This document shows positions 45,492-54,340 of a DNA stretch of 64,000 nt, piece by piece; position 1 is the first letter of the stretch; the number at the start of each line of letters is the position of its first letter. The stretch spans positions 7,611,177 through 7,675,176 of the forward strand of contig NZ_JAPEPW010000001.1 in assembly GCF_026339955.1 (NCBI RefSeq). Direction: 5' to 3'. The notes below the pieces were generated by a model. It was not told the origin of the DNA. It ran no database searches and saw only the letters and a list, made by a program, of their open reading frames with translations. Origin of the DNA: Streptomyces sp. NBC_01549. GTDB lineage: Bacteria; Actinomycetota; Actinomycetes; Streptomycetales; Streptomycetaceae. The translations under genes were made by a program, and so were the position numbers.

Positions 45492-45918
45492 CTAGCCAGC
45501 GGCGGACGGTGGAGGCGGAGATCGAGCTGGCGATGCGGCGGACGACGACCTCACGTGCCAGTTCCGGGCACGACCAGCGCGACAGCGGGGTGCCGGTCTC
45601 GGCGGGCAGTTGGCAGGCCAGGGCCTTGACCTCGGCGACCTGCACCGGGGTGAAGCATCGTGGACGGCCGCAGCGCCTGCGATCGGCCAGGGCAGCCAGG
45701 CCGCCGTCGGCGAAGCGGACCCGCCAGGTGCGCACGGTGTCCAGGTGCGCTCCCGTTTCGCGGGCGATCGCTGCGTTGCCCCGCCCCCGGGCAGCCTGCA
45801 GCACGATCTGCGCCCGCAGGCGGTCACGGTGCGGGGTGCTGTGGCCGTAGGCAGCTTTCTTGAGCCGGTGCCGTTCGGCGGCGGTCAGGACGATCGGGCG
45901 CGCGGTGGCTACGGGCAA
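45492..45918 (-). pseudogene. IS630-family transposase (second element), N-terminal part
   Basis: The start probably lies near a TTG at 45918. The helix-turn-helix region reads LTAAERHRLKKAAYGHSTPH, RDRLRAQIVLQAARGRGNAA and TWRVRFADGGLAALADRRRC; PLSRWSCPELAREVVVRRI leads to STVRRWLG, where the IS1182 target begins. The C-terminal part is at 43040-43783. The outer ends of this IS630 element were not resolved. Confidence 0.8.
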
Positions 45919-46000
45919 GGCAGGCAGGCCGTTCAGTAGAAGCGGATCAGAGCACCCGGAGCCTCCCGCATCTAGCCCGGCTGTTGGCCGCCCAGGTCCA

Positions 46001-46908
46001 TCAGATGATGAACAAGCTGTCCGGCCCGCCGATCCGGCGGATCGCCTCCAGGGGATACGGGGTCTGCCTGCTCTCAAAACGGAACTCGCGGTAGTAGTCC
46101 GTCATCACTGCGGCGATCGGGGCGTGGCGGGTGAGGATCGCCGCGACCTGCGACGGAATTCCCGTCGGAGGTTCCCCTCGGGCGCAGGCGTGCACGAACG
46201 CGCTGCGCTCGTCCCGCTCGTACCCGTACAGGGCAGTGACGAGCCACTGCACAAGGTGGGTGACGGTGTAGCAGCGGTCATAGGTCTGGTGTTCGGCGAA
46301 GAAGTCGGCCTCCTCCTTCGACAGGTCGAACCGGGAGGAGATCGCGAGGCCGTAGTCCGTGAAGAACAGACGCTTGCCGTCGGTGAGGATGTTCTGGAAG
46401 TGGCCATCGAAATGCAGGAGCCCGCGGGCGTTCATGAAAGAGGTTCCGGCCTCAAGTTCCTTCGCCACCATGGTGCATGCCTGCTCGGCAGTCTCATCGT
46501 CGGCTTTGACCTGAATGTCCAGCCAGTCGTGCAGGTTCTGCGGGATGTACTCCAGGAACAGTGCGACGCTCGCCGAGGAGTCCCGTAGCGCCTCGATCCG
46601 GTGGCGCACTTGCGGTCCGCCTCCCCAGTAGGCGACAGCCTTCTCCACGTCGGCCAGTTGCTCGGGCAGCACCTGCCCGGGGTGCGGCAGCACCCGCCAG
46701 TGGTACATCAATGGAAAGCCTTCATGGTCCTGTGCGAGCACCCAGTTCGTCGTCATGGTGTGCACGGCCAACTCTCGCCAGGCCCCCCATCCAGGGCTTC
46801 CGGGAACCCCGAGGCCGGGATGGCAGAAGGTCGGTAGCTCGAAGAGGTTCGCCGTGGATTGGACGTTCTCCGGCTGCCTTTCCAGATCGGTCAGCGGCAG
46901 CCGCTTAA
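46001..46908 (-). pseudogene. Protein kinase-like gene, 3' part, split by IS1380
   Basis: Continues the gene that starts at 48783. After the junction: RLPLTDLERQPENVQSTANL, then WRELAVHTMTTNWVLAQDHE, and the catalytic-type loop GLLHFDGHFQNILTDGKRLF followed by FTDYGLAISSRFDL, matching the HxDxxxxN and D-G-like motifs of kinase folds. The C-terminus is FESRQTPYPLEAIRRIGG. Joined with the 5' part, the glycine-rich loop and Lys (GTPVFVKRLPL) are restored. It is a Streptomyces protein-kinase-family protein of unknown substrate. The frame is intact apart from the insertion. Confidence 0.82.
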
Positions 46909-48588
46909 CCTTGATCCACCGACGTGGTCTGAAAATGATCTTCTGACTGATCCTGAGCCGGTTTCGGGGCGGTGATTGTGGGCGGGCAGGTGGCACCCGC
47001 TGGTCTGCCCAGCATTTCCACGTTGTTCGGTTCCGGTTGGGCCTTGGCGGGCGGGGTGGGCAGGGTCGTCAGGCGGGTCCGGGTGGGTCGTGGGCGGCGT
47101 CGAAAAGATGTGTCCAGGCGTGCTGCCAGGGCCAGTTGTGTGGCAGGTGCAGGGTGATACGCCGTGCGGAGCGGGCGATCCGGGCCGGAATCTGGACCAG
47201 GTGGGCACGGAGAGTGGCGGTGGTGGCCTTGGCGTGGAAGGCGGAGGTGAGCGCGCCGGTGGCCCGCAGCAGGTTGTAGGTCATGGCCCACAGGGTGAGC
47301 CAGGCGGCGTTGGCGTGGAAGTGTCCGGAAGGCAGGTGGGTCAGTGCGGAGGCTTTGCTGTCGGCGATGACCTGTTCGACCACCGCGTGGTGGCGGTGTT
47401 CCCGCTCGGCCTGGAGGGTGGGGGCGGGGTTGTCGGTGAAGAACGGGTGGTAACGCCAGACGGGGAACAGTTCGCCCTGCTCACCTACGACGGCGGGTTT
47501 GGCGAGGTCACGGACCCGGCGGACGATCAGCCGGGCGGTGACTTGCTCGCTCTTCTTGCGGCTCGCGAAGGCGGTGTAGGCGGGCATCTCGGCGACTTCG
47601 GCGTCCGAAATGAGTTCGCCGGTCTCGGGGTCTGGCACCGCGGTCGGGTAGGTGATCTGCTGCCATGCTTCGGTGGGAATGGCGAGGACGGCCCGTTTGA
47701 TGGAGGGGTTCATGCCGGTGGTGATCGAGAAGTGGGCTCCGGCCCGGCGGCAGGCGGCGATCACACCGGCGTTGTAGAACTGCGAATCGGCGCGCAGGAT
47801 GCGGGTGCCGGTGCAGCCGGCCTCCCGGGCGGTGGCCAGGGCTTCGCTGACGAACTTCGGGGCGCCGCGGGAGTCGGCTGCCTTGCCGCGGCGCATGCGG
47901 ACTCCGGCGATCACCGGGCGGGAGCCGGGCGTGCAGATGGTGGCGAGCAGGGGGTGGAGGGTGCGGATGCCCTTGAACCGGCCGTACTCGGCACCCTGTT
48001 TGGCCCGGCCGTAGACCCGTTTATGGGTGGAGTCGACATCAATGAATGCCATCGCGTCGGCGCCGGGCAGCAGCGGGGTATGCGCGGCCAGCGCGCCAAG
48101 GAACCGGCCGTGAACGGCGTGCAGTTGGAGAGCGTGACCGTGGGTGAACGAGCGCAGGAACGTGCCCAGCGTGGACGGGGCACGAATGCCCGCGAACACG
48201 GCCGTCATCGCACCATGGCGCAGAACGTTCAGGTCGTCGATGCTGTCCGCACCTGCGGCCATGCCCGCGACGATGCTGGTGACCTTGGCGTCCGCCGCCG
48301 CCCCCGCGCTGTTGCTCGCGCCGGTCAGCTTCACGTTCTCGGCCACCAGACGCGAAAGACCGCCCCGCTCGGCCAGGCGCATCACCGGGACCAGCCCGGC
48401 ATACGCGATCAGATTCGGGTCATCGAACGCAGCGGAGACCGCCGCCGATGTATGGGAAACTTTCATCTCGGAAGTGCCTTGCCGATCGTGCGTGCTGGAA
48501 GCCTGAAGAACTCCCATCATCGCAGGTCACAAGGCACTTCCTCGTTTTTCTAGCCGCTATCCACAAGACGCCGGCCGGTGGATCAAGG
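46909..48588 (-). mobile_element. IS1380-family element, copy B
   Basis: The same 1680-bp element as at 1712-3391, inverted. The ends CCTTGATCCACCG and CGGTGGATCAAGG are flanked by CTTAA (46904-46908 and 48589-48593). The target differs from that of copy A, so the two are independent insertions, not the ends of one composite transposon. Confidence 0.93.
47069..48466 (-). CDS. IS1380-family transposase (copy B)
   Basis: About 465 residues from the ATG giving MKVSHTS. The translated sequence equals that of copy A except Ala in place of Thr near the end (HLFDAAHDPPGPA). The same catalytic landmarks are present (AFIDVDSTHKRVYG, ILRADSQFYN, HHAVVEQVIADSK). Near-identity of two open copies indicates recent transposition. 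Confidence 0.93.
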   Translation of the reverse strand: MKVSHTSAAVSAAFDDPNLIAYAGLVPVMRLAERGGLSRLVAENVKLTGASNSAGAAADAKVTSIVAGMAAGADSIDDLNVLRHGAMTAVFAGIRAPSTLGTFLRSFTHGHALQLHAVHGRFLGALAAHTPLLPGADAMAFIDVDSTHKRVYGRAKQGAEYGRFKGIRTLHPLLATICTPGSRPVIAGVRMRRGKAADSRGAPKFVSEALATAREAGCTGTRILRADSQFYNAGVIAACRRAGAHFSITTGMNPSIKRAVLAIPTEAWQQITYPTAVPDPETGELISDAEVAEMPAYTAFASRKKSEQVTARLIVRRVRDLAKPAVVGEQGELFPVWRYHPFFTDNPAPTLQAEREHRHHAVVEQVIADSKASALTHLPSGHFHANAAWLTLWAMTYNLLRATGALTSAFHAKATTATLRAHLVQIPARIARSARRITLHLPHNWPWQHAWTHLFDAAHDPPGPA

Positions 48589-48783
48589 CTTAACGAAGAC
48601 TGGGGTTCCGCCGACCTCCAGCAACGCTGAGGTCCCGCCGATGCCAGAACCCATCGGCGCAGCCGTATCCACAAGGTCGCGCAGTTCGCGATCACTGCAC
48701 AGCGCCAGCGATGTGGAGACGGCACTGTAGGCCGCCAAACGCGCACCACGCGACGCGTCGAAGCTCTCGACGGCTACCTCCAC
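48589..48783 (-). pseudogene. Protein kinase-like gene, 5' part
   Basis: Starts at a GTG preceded by AGAGAGG: VEVAVESFDASRGARLAAYS, then SLALCSDRELRDLVDTAAPM and the glycine-rich GSGIGGTSALLEVGGTPVFV. The frame enters the duplicated CTTAA target and is cut by IS1380 copy B. A longer frame to 49065 lacks similarity. Bases 48784-49196 hold nothing else supported. Confidence 0.8.
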
Positions 48784-49196
48784 CAGGGCACCAACCTCTC
48801 TGAAATACCTGGGCCCGTCCAAAGGGCGCGCACACGCGACGCATAGCCCTGCGGTTCGCCGCCTGGCACGGGCGAAGGGCATCCAGGACTCGTTTGTGAA
48901 CACGGATCCGAACACCCTTTGGCCGCACTGTACGTGGAGATCGACAACAAGGTCGGGCGAACACGATGCCCCGGCAGACCGCCGCTGCTCAGCGGCTCGG
49001 ATCTGGTCTGTCTCGCCGTGGTCGAGTTCCATCCGCACCGTCTTCGACGCCCGGACCGCGAACACACCCTCCAGGCCCAGGGGTCAACCCCCGAAGGACT
49101 TCCGGAGCCAACCACTTAGTTCGCACCCAGCGATGCCATGGCGAATCCAACGGCTGCTCAGAGCTCATCACCATCATGTGAAAGCAAGGTATTGCA

Positions 49197-50209
49197 GTGC
49201 ACAAGCGCAAGCCGCGATGGCGGCTGCCACTCATGATCACGGCAGGTGTGCTGGCAGCAGCGAGTATCACCGCCGTTCCACTGCTGGCCCAAGCCTCCGA
49301 AACGGACGGGCAGACTGCCGACCGCCAGCAGGCGTTCGAGCACGCCGCAGCCGAGTACGACGTTCCCGTGTCGGTCCTTCTCGGTGTGGCCTACCACGAG
49401 TCGGCCTGGGAAGCGCACCGCGGCGAACACAGCACCAGCGGCGGCTACGGTCCGATGCATCTGACGGACGTGACCCCCGAGATGATGGCCAGTGGTGACG
49501 CGGGAGCGGTCGGCCGCGGAGATGTGAAGGAGATGGCCGCCGACCCCTCCCTGCACACCCTCCAGGCGGCGGCGAAGCTGACCGGACTGCCCGCGGAGAA
49601 GCTGCGCGACGATGAGGTCGCCAACATACGTGGCGGCGCCGCTCTGCTGGCCTCCTACGCGAAGGCCACGACCGGCGCCAGCCGTCGAACTTCGTCTACC
49701 TGCGCACAGCACCCAGCAGCACCGCCCCGCTCTTCGGTGACCAGGCCATTCACACGGACGGTGTCGGCACCAACCGGGTCAACGACTGGGGTAGCACCGC
49801 GCAGGCAGGGCAACAGTTCGTCGTCGCGGGCCGCCAGGGTGACTGGACAGCCATTTGGTTCAGCGGTACCAAGGTGTGGTTCCACAACCCGAAGGGATGC
49901 AACACGACCCCTGCCCGCGGTGTGACCGTGGTCAAGGCTGCCGGGGCCTCGCCCTCGGCGGTGTACGGCAGCAGCTACCCGGACAAGGACGAATATCCCA
50001 CCGGGCTTTCGCCCTCCACCCAGGCTCCGTTGAGCTTCTACACCGTTCCCGCTGGTCAGGCGTACGTCGCGACCAGTGACGCTGCGGCCACCGACGACTA
50101 CTTCCCCTCCAGCGGCAGTGTCGTGACCGGTGGCAAGAAGATGTACACCATTCAGTACAACCATCGAGTCGGGCTGGTGTACGAGTCCGACGTGATCACC
50201 GCAGACTGA
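49197..50209 (+). pseudogene. Secreted amidase-type cell wall hydrolase with catalytic domain deleted
   Basis: From a GTG: MHKRKPRWRLPLMITAGVLA, a signal peptide ending near AQASE, followed by a lysozyme-like helper region (YDVPVSVLLGVAYHESAWEA, STSGGYGPMHLTDVTPEMM). At about 49677 the frame shifts by deletion. Reading resumes as PSNFVYLRTAPSSTAPLFGD to GLVYESDVITAD, the SH3-like C-terminal part of Streptomyces N-acetylmuramoyl-alanine amidases. The zinc-dependent amidase domain that should lie between them is missing, so the product is inactive. Confidence 0.72.
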
Positions 50210-50874
50210 CCGTCTGACTGAGCGTCTTGGGCCGATAGGTGGATCAGGCACAGCGGCCCCGCGGGCGGCGCCGTTCCTTCGGGCGGCGCCGTTTCCGCGT
50301 TCGTCCGGCCGTGTGCCGCTCTGTCGTTCCGACAGGCTGGATCCCATGGTGTGATTGCACCGTGTTACAGGCATCCGCCTGGTCCGGACGTAGACCGACC
50401 CAACCAATGACCAACAACGTGGCAGTGCTTTAATGACGCCGTTGGGAACGATTCCACGGTCATGGGTCGGCACTATGTGCGGCTTGGTCCTCGTGTGAAC
50501 CTTTTACCTGAAGGTATGTTTTGACTCGATGAGCCGACGATGAGCCCAGGAAAACACTGTGTTTCTGCCTGATGTCTGCCGTCTTGGTGACGGTCGGCAG
50601 CAGCCGACTGCCCCAGTTCTGTCACAGGAACGGGTCGATCCCGGTCTATGGAGCAGAGGCGATTGGAGCAGGCGTGACTATCAGTGACCACAGTCGCAGC
50701 ACCCGGACAAGCCGTGCGGCGCATATCACCCGGCAGCGCCGCAGCACCCAGAAACATGTCCTGGGACCGATTGTCGGAGCTGTCCGTGCCCACTAGGCCC
50801 TGTCGTCAAATTCCCGTCTGCCCTGCGACGCCATGCACGCTCCCCCACTGCCTGAAGGGCGTGGGAGGTGCCCT

Positions 50875-50985
50875 CACTCGCCGCACCGGGCACAGACCCG
50901 AGTACATCCAGTACGAGGGTCTGCGCCCGGCACGCCGAGAGCACGCACCTGACGCCGCCGGGCCCGCCCTCGGGGCGGACGACGG
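50875..50985. repeat. 111-bp intergenic repeat, copy 2
   Basis: Ungapped match to 29594-29704 (about 77% identity by eye). It lies 80-190 bases upstream of the ECF sigma gene at 51066, in its likely promoter region. Between 50210 and 50874 I see only a short direct repeat, GGGCGGCGCCGTT, occurring twice near 50261 and 50280. Confidence 0.6.
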
Positions 50986-51065
50986 GAATTCGACGACAGG
51001 ACCTAGGTCGCCGCGTGGGCACGTCATGAGGCAGCCGCAACCGGAGGAACGGAGACCACAGGAGT

Positions 51066-51998
51066 ATGCATTCCGAGCTGTGCCCCACGACAAGCACTCT
51101 TGAAGAGGCGGTCGCTGTATTTGTGCAGCACCGGACACGTCTTTTCGGAATCGCCTACCGCGTGCTGGGCAGTGTGGTCGAGGCTGAAGACGTGGTCCAG
51201 GAAGTGTGGTTGCGCTGGCAGAAGACCGACCGCTCCGTGGTGATCAGCCCGGTGGCCTTCCTCTCGAGTACGACGACCCGCTTGGCCATCAACGTCGCGC
51301 AGTCCGCGCGGGTGCGTCGGGAAACCTACGTCGGACCGTGGCTGCCTGAGCCCATCGACACGAGCTCGGACCCGGAGGTGGGCGCGCAACGTGCGGAGGC
51401 TCTGGAGCTGGCTCTGCTGCTGGTCTTGGAGAAGTTGAGTCCCACTGAGCGTGCCGCATACGTACTGCGCGAAGCGTTCGACTACGGCTATCCCGAGATC
51501 GCTGAAATCCTTCAACTCAGCCTCGTCAACGTGCGGAAGATCGTAAGCCGTGCTCGCAAGCACCTGTCGGCCGAGCAGCGGGAGAGCGTGGACACGGCAG
51601 AGCACCGACGTCTTCTGCACGCCTTCGTCTCAGCGGCCCGAACGGGGGATGTGGCCTCACTGGAGGCCCTCCTCGCCCCGGATGCCGTCAGTCTGTCCGA
51701 TGGCAACGGTATCCGTGGTGCCGCTCGTATACCCGTCCAGGGCCGTGCACGCGTGGCCAACCTGGCGACCGCCACTCCGAGGTTCTGGCGGGAAGCGGAC
51801 CCCAGGTTGGTCGACGCCAACGGCCGTACAGGCATGATGATCTACCGAGACGGCGATCCTGCCACGTTCGTGACGATAGCCGCTTCGAAGGAAGGCATCT
51901 ACAAGCTGATGTGGGTGTTCAACCCGAGCAAGATCGCCGCGTTCTTTGATTCGCGCTCCCGCTTCGCAGTAGCTCAGTCCCCGGCAGATGCTCTGTGA
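51066..51998 (+). CDS. ECF sigma factor, SigJ/ECF41-like
   Basis: 310 residues, normal length for the family. Region 2 is LFGIAYRVLGSVVEAEDVVQ then EVWLRWQKTDRSVVISPVAF; region 4 is LEKLSPTERAAYVLREAFDY and IAEILQLSLVNVRKIVSRAR. The C-terminal SnoaL-like domain (LLHAFVSAARTGDVASLEAL to YKLMWVFNPSKIAAFFD) is complete. GGAG occurs both 11 bases and directly before the ATG. ECF41 factors are controlled by this C-terminal domain rather than by a classical anti-sigma factor. The truncated paralogue is at 39234-39944. Confidence 0.9.
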   Translation: MHSELCPTTSTLEEAVAVFVQHRTRLFGIAYRVLGSVVEAEDVVQEVWLRWQKTDRSVVISPVAFLSSTTTRLAINVAQSARVRRETYVGPWLPEPIDTSSDPEVGAQRAEALELALLLVLEKLSPTERAAYVLREAFDYGYPEIAEILQLSLVNVRKIVSRARKHLSAEQRESVDTAEHRRLLHAFVSAARTGDVASLEALLAPDAVSLSDGNGIRGAARIPVQGRARVANLATATPRFWREADPRLVDANGRTGMMIYRDGDPATFVTIAASKEGIYKLMWVFNPSKIAAFFDSRSRFAVAQSPADAL

Positions 51999-52020
51999 CT
52001 GCGATGGTGTGATGAGGCGG

Positions 52021-52992
52021 TCATTGCGGAACAGCTGCCGGGAAGTCACAACCTTCTGCACTGGCCGTCACCCTGTTTCGGTCGGCGTTGGTGTGATCGG
52101 GCCATGCCGGGTTTGGGGGTGGGGGTTGGTTCCAGGAGCGGAGTTTGTCGGGGTTGAGGACGACCCAGATCTGGGTGATGTGGTGGTCGGCGATGTCGAG
52201 GCTGATGACGGCGGCGACCTGGTGGCCGTAGCGGGCGACGAGGCCGGTGCGGCCGTTGACGGAGTGGGTGGTCAGTGTGGTGTGGGGGCGGCGGGCGAGG
52301 AGTGTGAGCAGGCTGTGTGCGACCTGTTCACCGCCGTGTACGGGTCGTACCAGCGCGCGGACCTTGCCGCCGCCGTCGAAGAACGCCGTGGCGTCCGGGC
52401 AGAGCAGTGAGGCCAGCAGGTCGGCGTCCTCGGTCAGGCAGGCCTGACGGACGGTACGGGCGAGGGCGTCGTGCTCCTGCGGCGTGGTGGGACGTGAACG
52501 CTGTGCCCGAAGGCAGTGGCGTGCCCGGTCGGCGAGTTCGGCGACCTCCGGCTCGGTGCGTCCCACGATGTCGGCGACCGTATCGGGTGCCATCCCGAAG
52601 AGATCGTTGAGCACGAACGCCGCCCGCTCGGCCGGGGACAGAGAGTCCAGAGCATCCAGCAGAACCCGGCTGGCCTCTTCCTCCGGTGTGGAAACAGGAT
52701 GTCCAGCCGCCCGGGACCCTACAGCGGCCCCCGCCGTCCGGCCGGCGTCATCAGCCCGGCCGGGCAGGGCGAGCCGGCTCAGACAGATGCCACCCGCCAC
52801 CTTCGCGAGCCAGGACCGGGGCGTCGTGATCTGCTCACGGGCCGCCTCGGCCAGCTCGTACCACCGCCGATAGGTCTCATCGACAGCGCTCTCCGCCTCA
52901 CTGCCGCTGCCCAGCATCCAACGGGCGACGTCCAGCAGATACCGACGCTCCTCAAGCAACTCCGCGATCGGCACCGCGTCACCATGGTCCAT
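52021..52992 (-). CDS. ECF-type sigma factor with SnoaL-like domain (copy 2)
   Basis: Identical in protein sequence to the product of 41812-42723 up to NQPPPPNP, about 294 residues, then a different 29-residue tail (AWPDHTNADRNRVTASAEGC DFPAAVPQ). The end of the duplicated block falls inside the last codons, so the tail is encoded by local DNA. At least one silent base difference is visible (GGACGT versus GGACGC in the GRTEPEV region). It converges on the intact SigJ-like gene. Confidence 0.87.
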   Translation of the reverse strand: MDHGDAVPIAELLEERRYLLDVARWMLGSGSEAESAVDETYRRWYELAEAAREQITTPRSWLAKVAGGICLSRLALPGRADDAGRTAGAAVGSRAAGHPVSTPEEEASRVLLDALDSLSPAERAAFVLNDLFGMAPDTVADIVGRTEPEVAELADRARHCLRAQRSRPTTPQEHDALARTVRQACLTEDADLLASLLCPDATAFFDGGGKVRALVRPVHGGEQVAHSLLTLLARRPHTTLTTHSVNGRTGLVARYGHQVAAVISLDIADHHITQIWVVLNPDKLRSWNQPPPPNPAWPDHTNADRNRVTASAEGCDFPAAVPQ

Positions 52993-53028
52993 ACGGCATC
53001 CTCACTCTCGCACGGCACCAACACGGCC
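52108..53028 (-). repeat. 921-bp inverted duplication, copy 2
   Basis: Reverse-orientation partner of 41776-42696. The two copies flank a 9.4-kb segment holding IS630, IS1182, the kinase remnant, IS1380 copy B, the amidase relic and the SigJ-like gene. Recombination between the copies would invert that segment. Bases 53029-53559 hold no supported gene. Confidence 0.9.
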
Positions 53029-53559
53029 GCACATATCGACCGCGTCGTAGTTCAGGCGGGCTTGATCGACAACGGCGTAGCGACGGCAGGATGCCACCAT
53101 GCGTGCTCCGGCACCCCGGGAACGGGGTTGCAGTAGCCAATGGCTGAGTCCTTGCGTACGACGCATCTCTTTCATTTCTCTGCTCAACCCGTTAGACCGA
53201 GCATGTATGGATCGTGTGACATGGGCTTCCACGCACGATCATGTGGACTCCGGCACCACCCGCTTACGCCGCGTGCGCTGAGACGCTGATCCCGCACGAT
53301 TTCTCCGGCATCCCGGCAGGGGGCGGCATAGGCGGGGCTCACCAGCGTGGCTGTCCCCGCGGCTGCGTCCCGGCCAGTCGGCCCAGTGCAGATCATCGCC
53401 TTCAGCGCCACGCGGCTGTATGTCACAGATGCGTCGGTCACCCGGTCTCACGTGACAGCTCCCGGCAACTCCTTCTACGGACGCGAAAGACCATGATCGA
53501 ACTCGGGGGCTTCCTGCCGAATTTCGCGATCACCCGGAACTGTGGAGGTTTCCTGTCCC

Positions 53560-53850
53560 ATGACTGTCGAACGAGCGGATTACACCGTGTACTGGCGCGA
53601 ACGGGCAGCTTGCCTCCATGAAGACCCTGATCTGTTCTTCCCCATAGGAAACAGTGGTCCGACACTTGAGCAGATCGACGGAGCGAAGGCCGTGTGTGGC
53701 CGTTGCCCGGTCGTGGAGCAGTGCCTCAACTGGGCCGTGCAGGTGGGGGAGATGGAAGGTATCTGGGGCGGTACGACGGGGAGCGAACGCCGCGCGATGA
53801 GGCGGCGTCAGGCCTACCGGGCCAAGGGCACGGTCGCAACGGCTGCGTGA
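53560..53850 (+). CDS. WhiB-like (Wbl) iron-sulfur regulator
   Basis: 96 residues from ATG with GGAGGT ten bases upstream; a GTG at 53542 overlaps that site and is less likely. The four cluster-binding cysteines are in RAACLHEDPDLFF and AVCGRCPVVEQCLNW (spacing CxxC then x5 C). The G(I/V)WGG turn is GIWGGTTGSERRAMRRRQ, followed by a basic DNA-contact tail. Wbl proteins carry a [4Fe-4S] cluster and partner with sigma factors in development and stress responses. It lies near two ECF sigma genes but shares no operon with them. Confidence 0.93.
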   Translation: MTVERADYTVYWRERAACLHEDPDLFFPIGNSGPTLEQIDGAKAVCGRCPVVEQCLNWAVQVGEMEGIWGGTTGSERRAMRRRQAYRAKGTVATAA

Positions 53851-54041
53851 TGTTCCCAGCACCCGTACCGTGCCGGCCTCGAAACGAGACAGCTTCAACG
53901 GGCCTGCGACCACAGACTCCGGGAGGAAGCCTGCCGGGGAACGGCCTGGCAGTGCCACGACGGGCGTGTCACATTCACGCCTCATGCCCGGTCATATGGG
54001 TGGAAGCAGTCCAGGAGCCTGCCGACGCTAGGAGTGCAGTG

Positions 54042-54191
54042 ATGAGCATGGCCGTTCTTGAGCCCGCGGCTCAGGAGCTTATGGCGGTGACGGGCGGCCC
54101 GTCGTTCCCCCATGTGCCCGGTCCAGGAGATGCCCGGCGGGTGCTGGATGACGGGCATTTCGTAAGCGGATGTCACGCATATCGACCGTGA
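54042..54191 (+). pseudogene. HSL-type hydrolase, N-terminal stub
   Basis: MSMAVLEPAAQELMAVTGGP SFPH and PGDARRVLDD match the first 35 residues of the hydrolase remnant at 8265 (AKPVLEPAAQELAEATAKP). The frame then diverges and stops at TGA. It is the start of a lost gene of the same family, cut off before the cytochrome b gene. Confidence 0.6.
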
Positions 54192-54340
54192 CGGGCCGCG
54201 TGAAAACGGACGGAAACAAACGCGATGCCCAGCCCGTCTCAAATTCGCGACCAGTAGGAACCGGCGCTGCCGCAGGAGACGTGAAATCTGCGAAATCTGA
54301 CGCATTTCCTTTTTGGCGATTTACGAATGGTGGTAGAGGC

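Noticed and set aside
1707..48593. A 47-kb composite transposon bounded by inverted IS1380 copies
   Set aside because: Each copy has its own different 5-bp duplication (CTAAG and CTTAA), and copy B lies inside a gene that is continuous across it. They are independent insertions.
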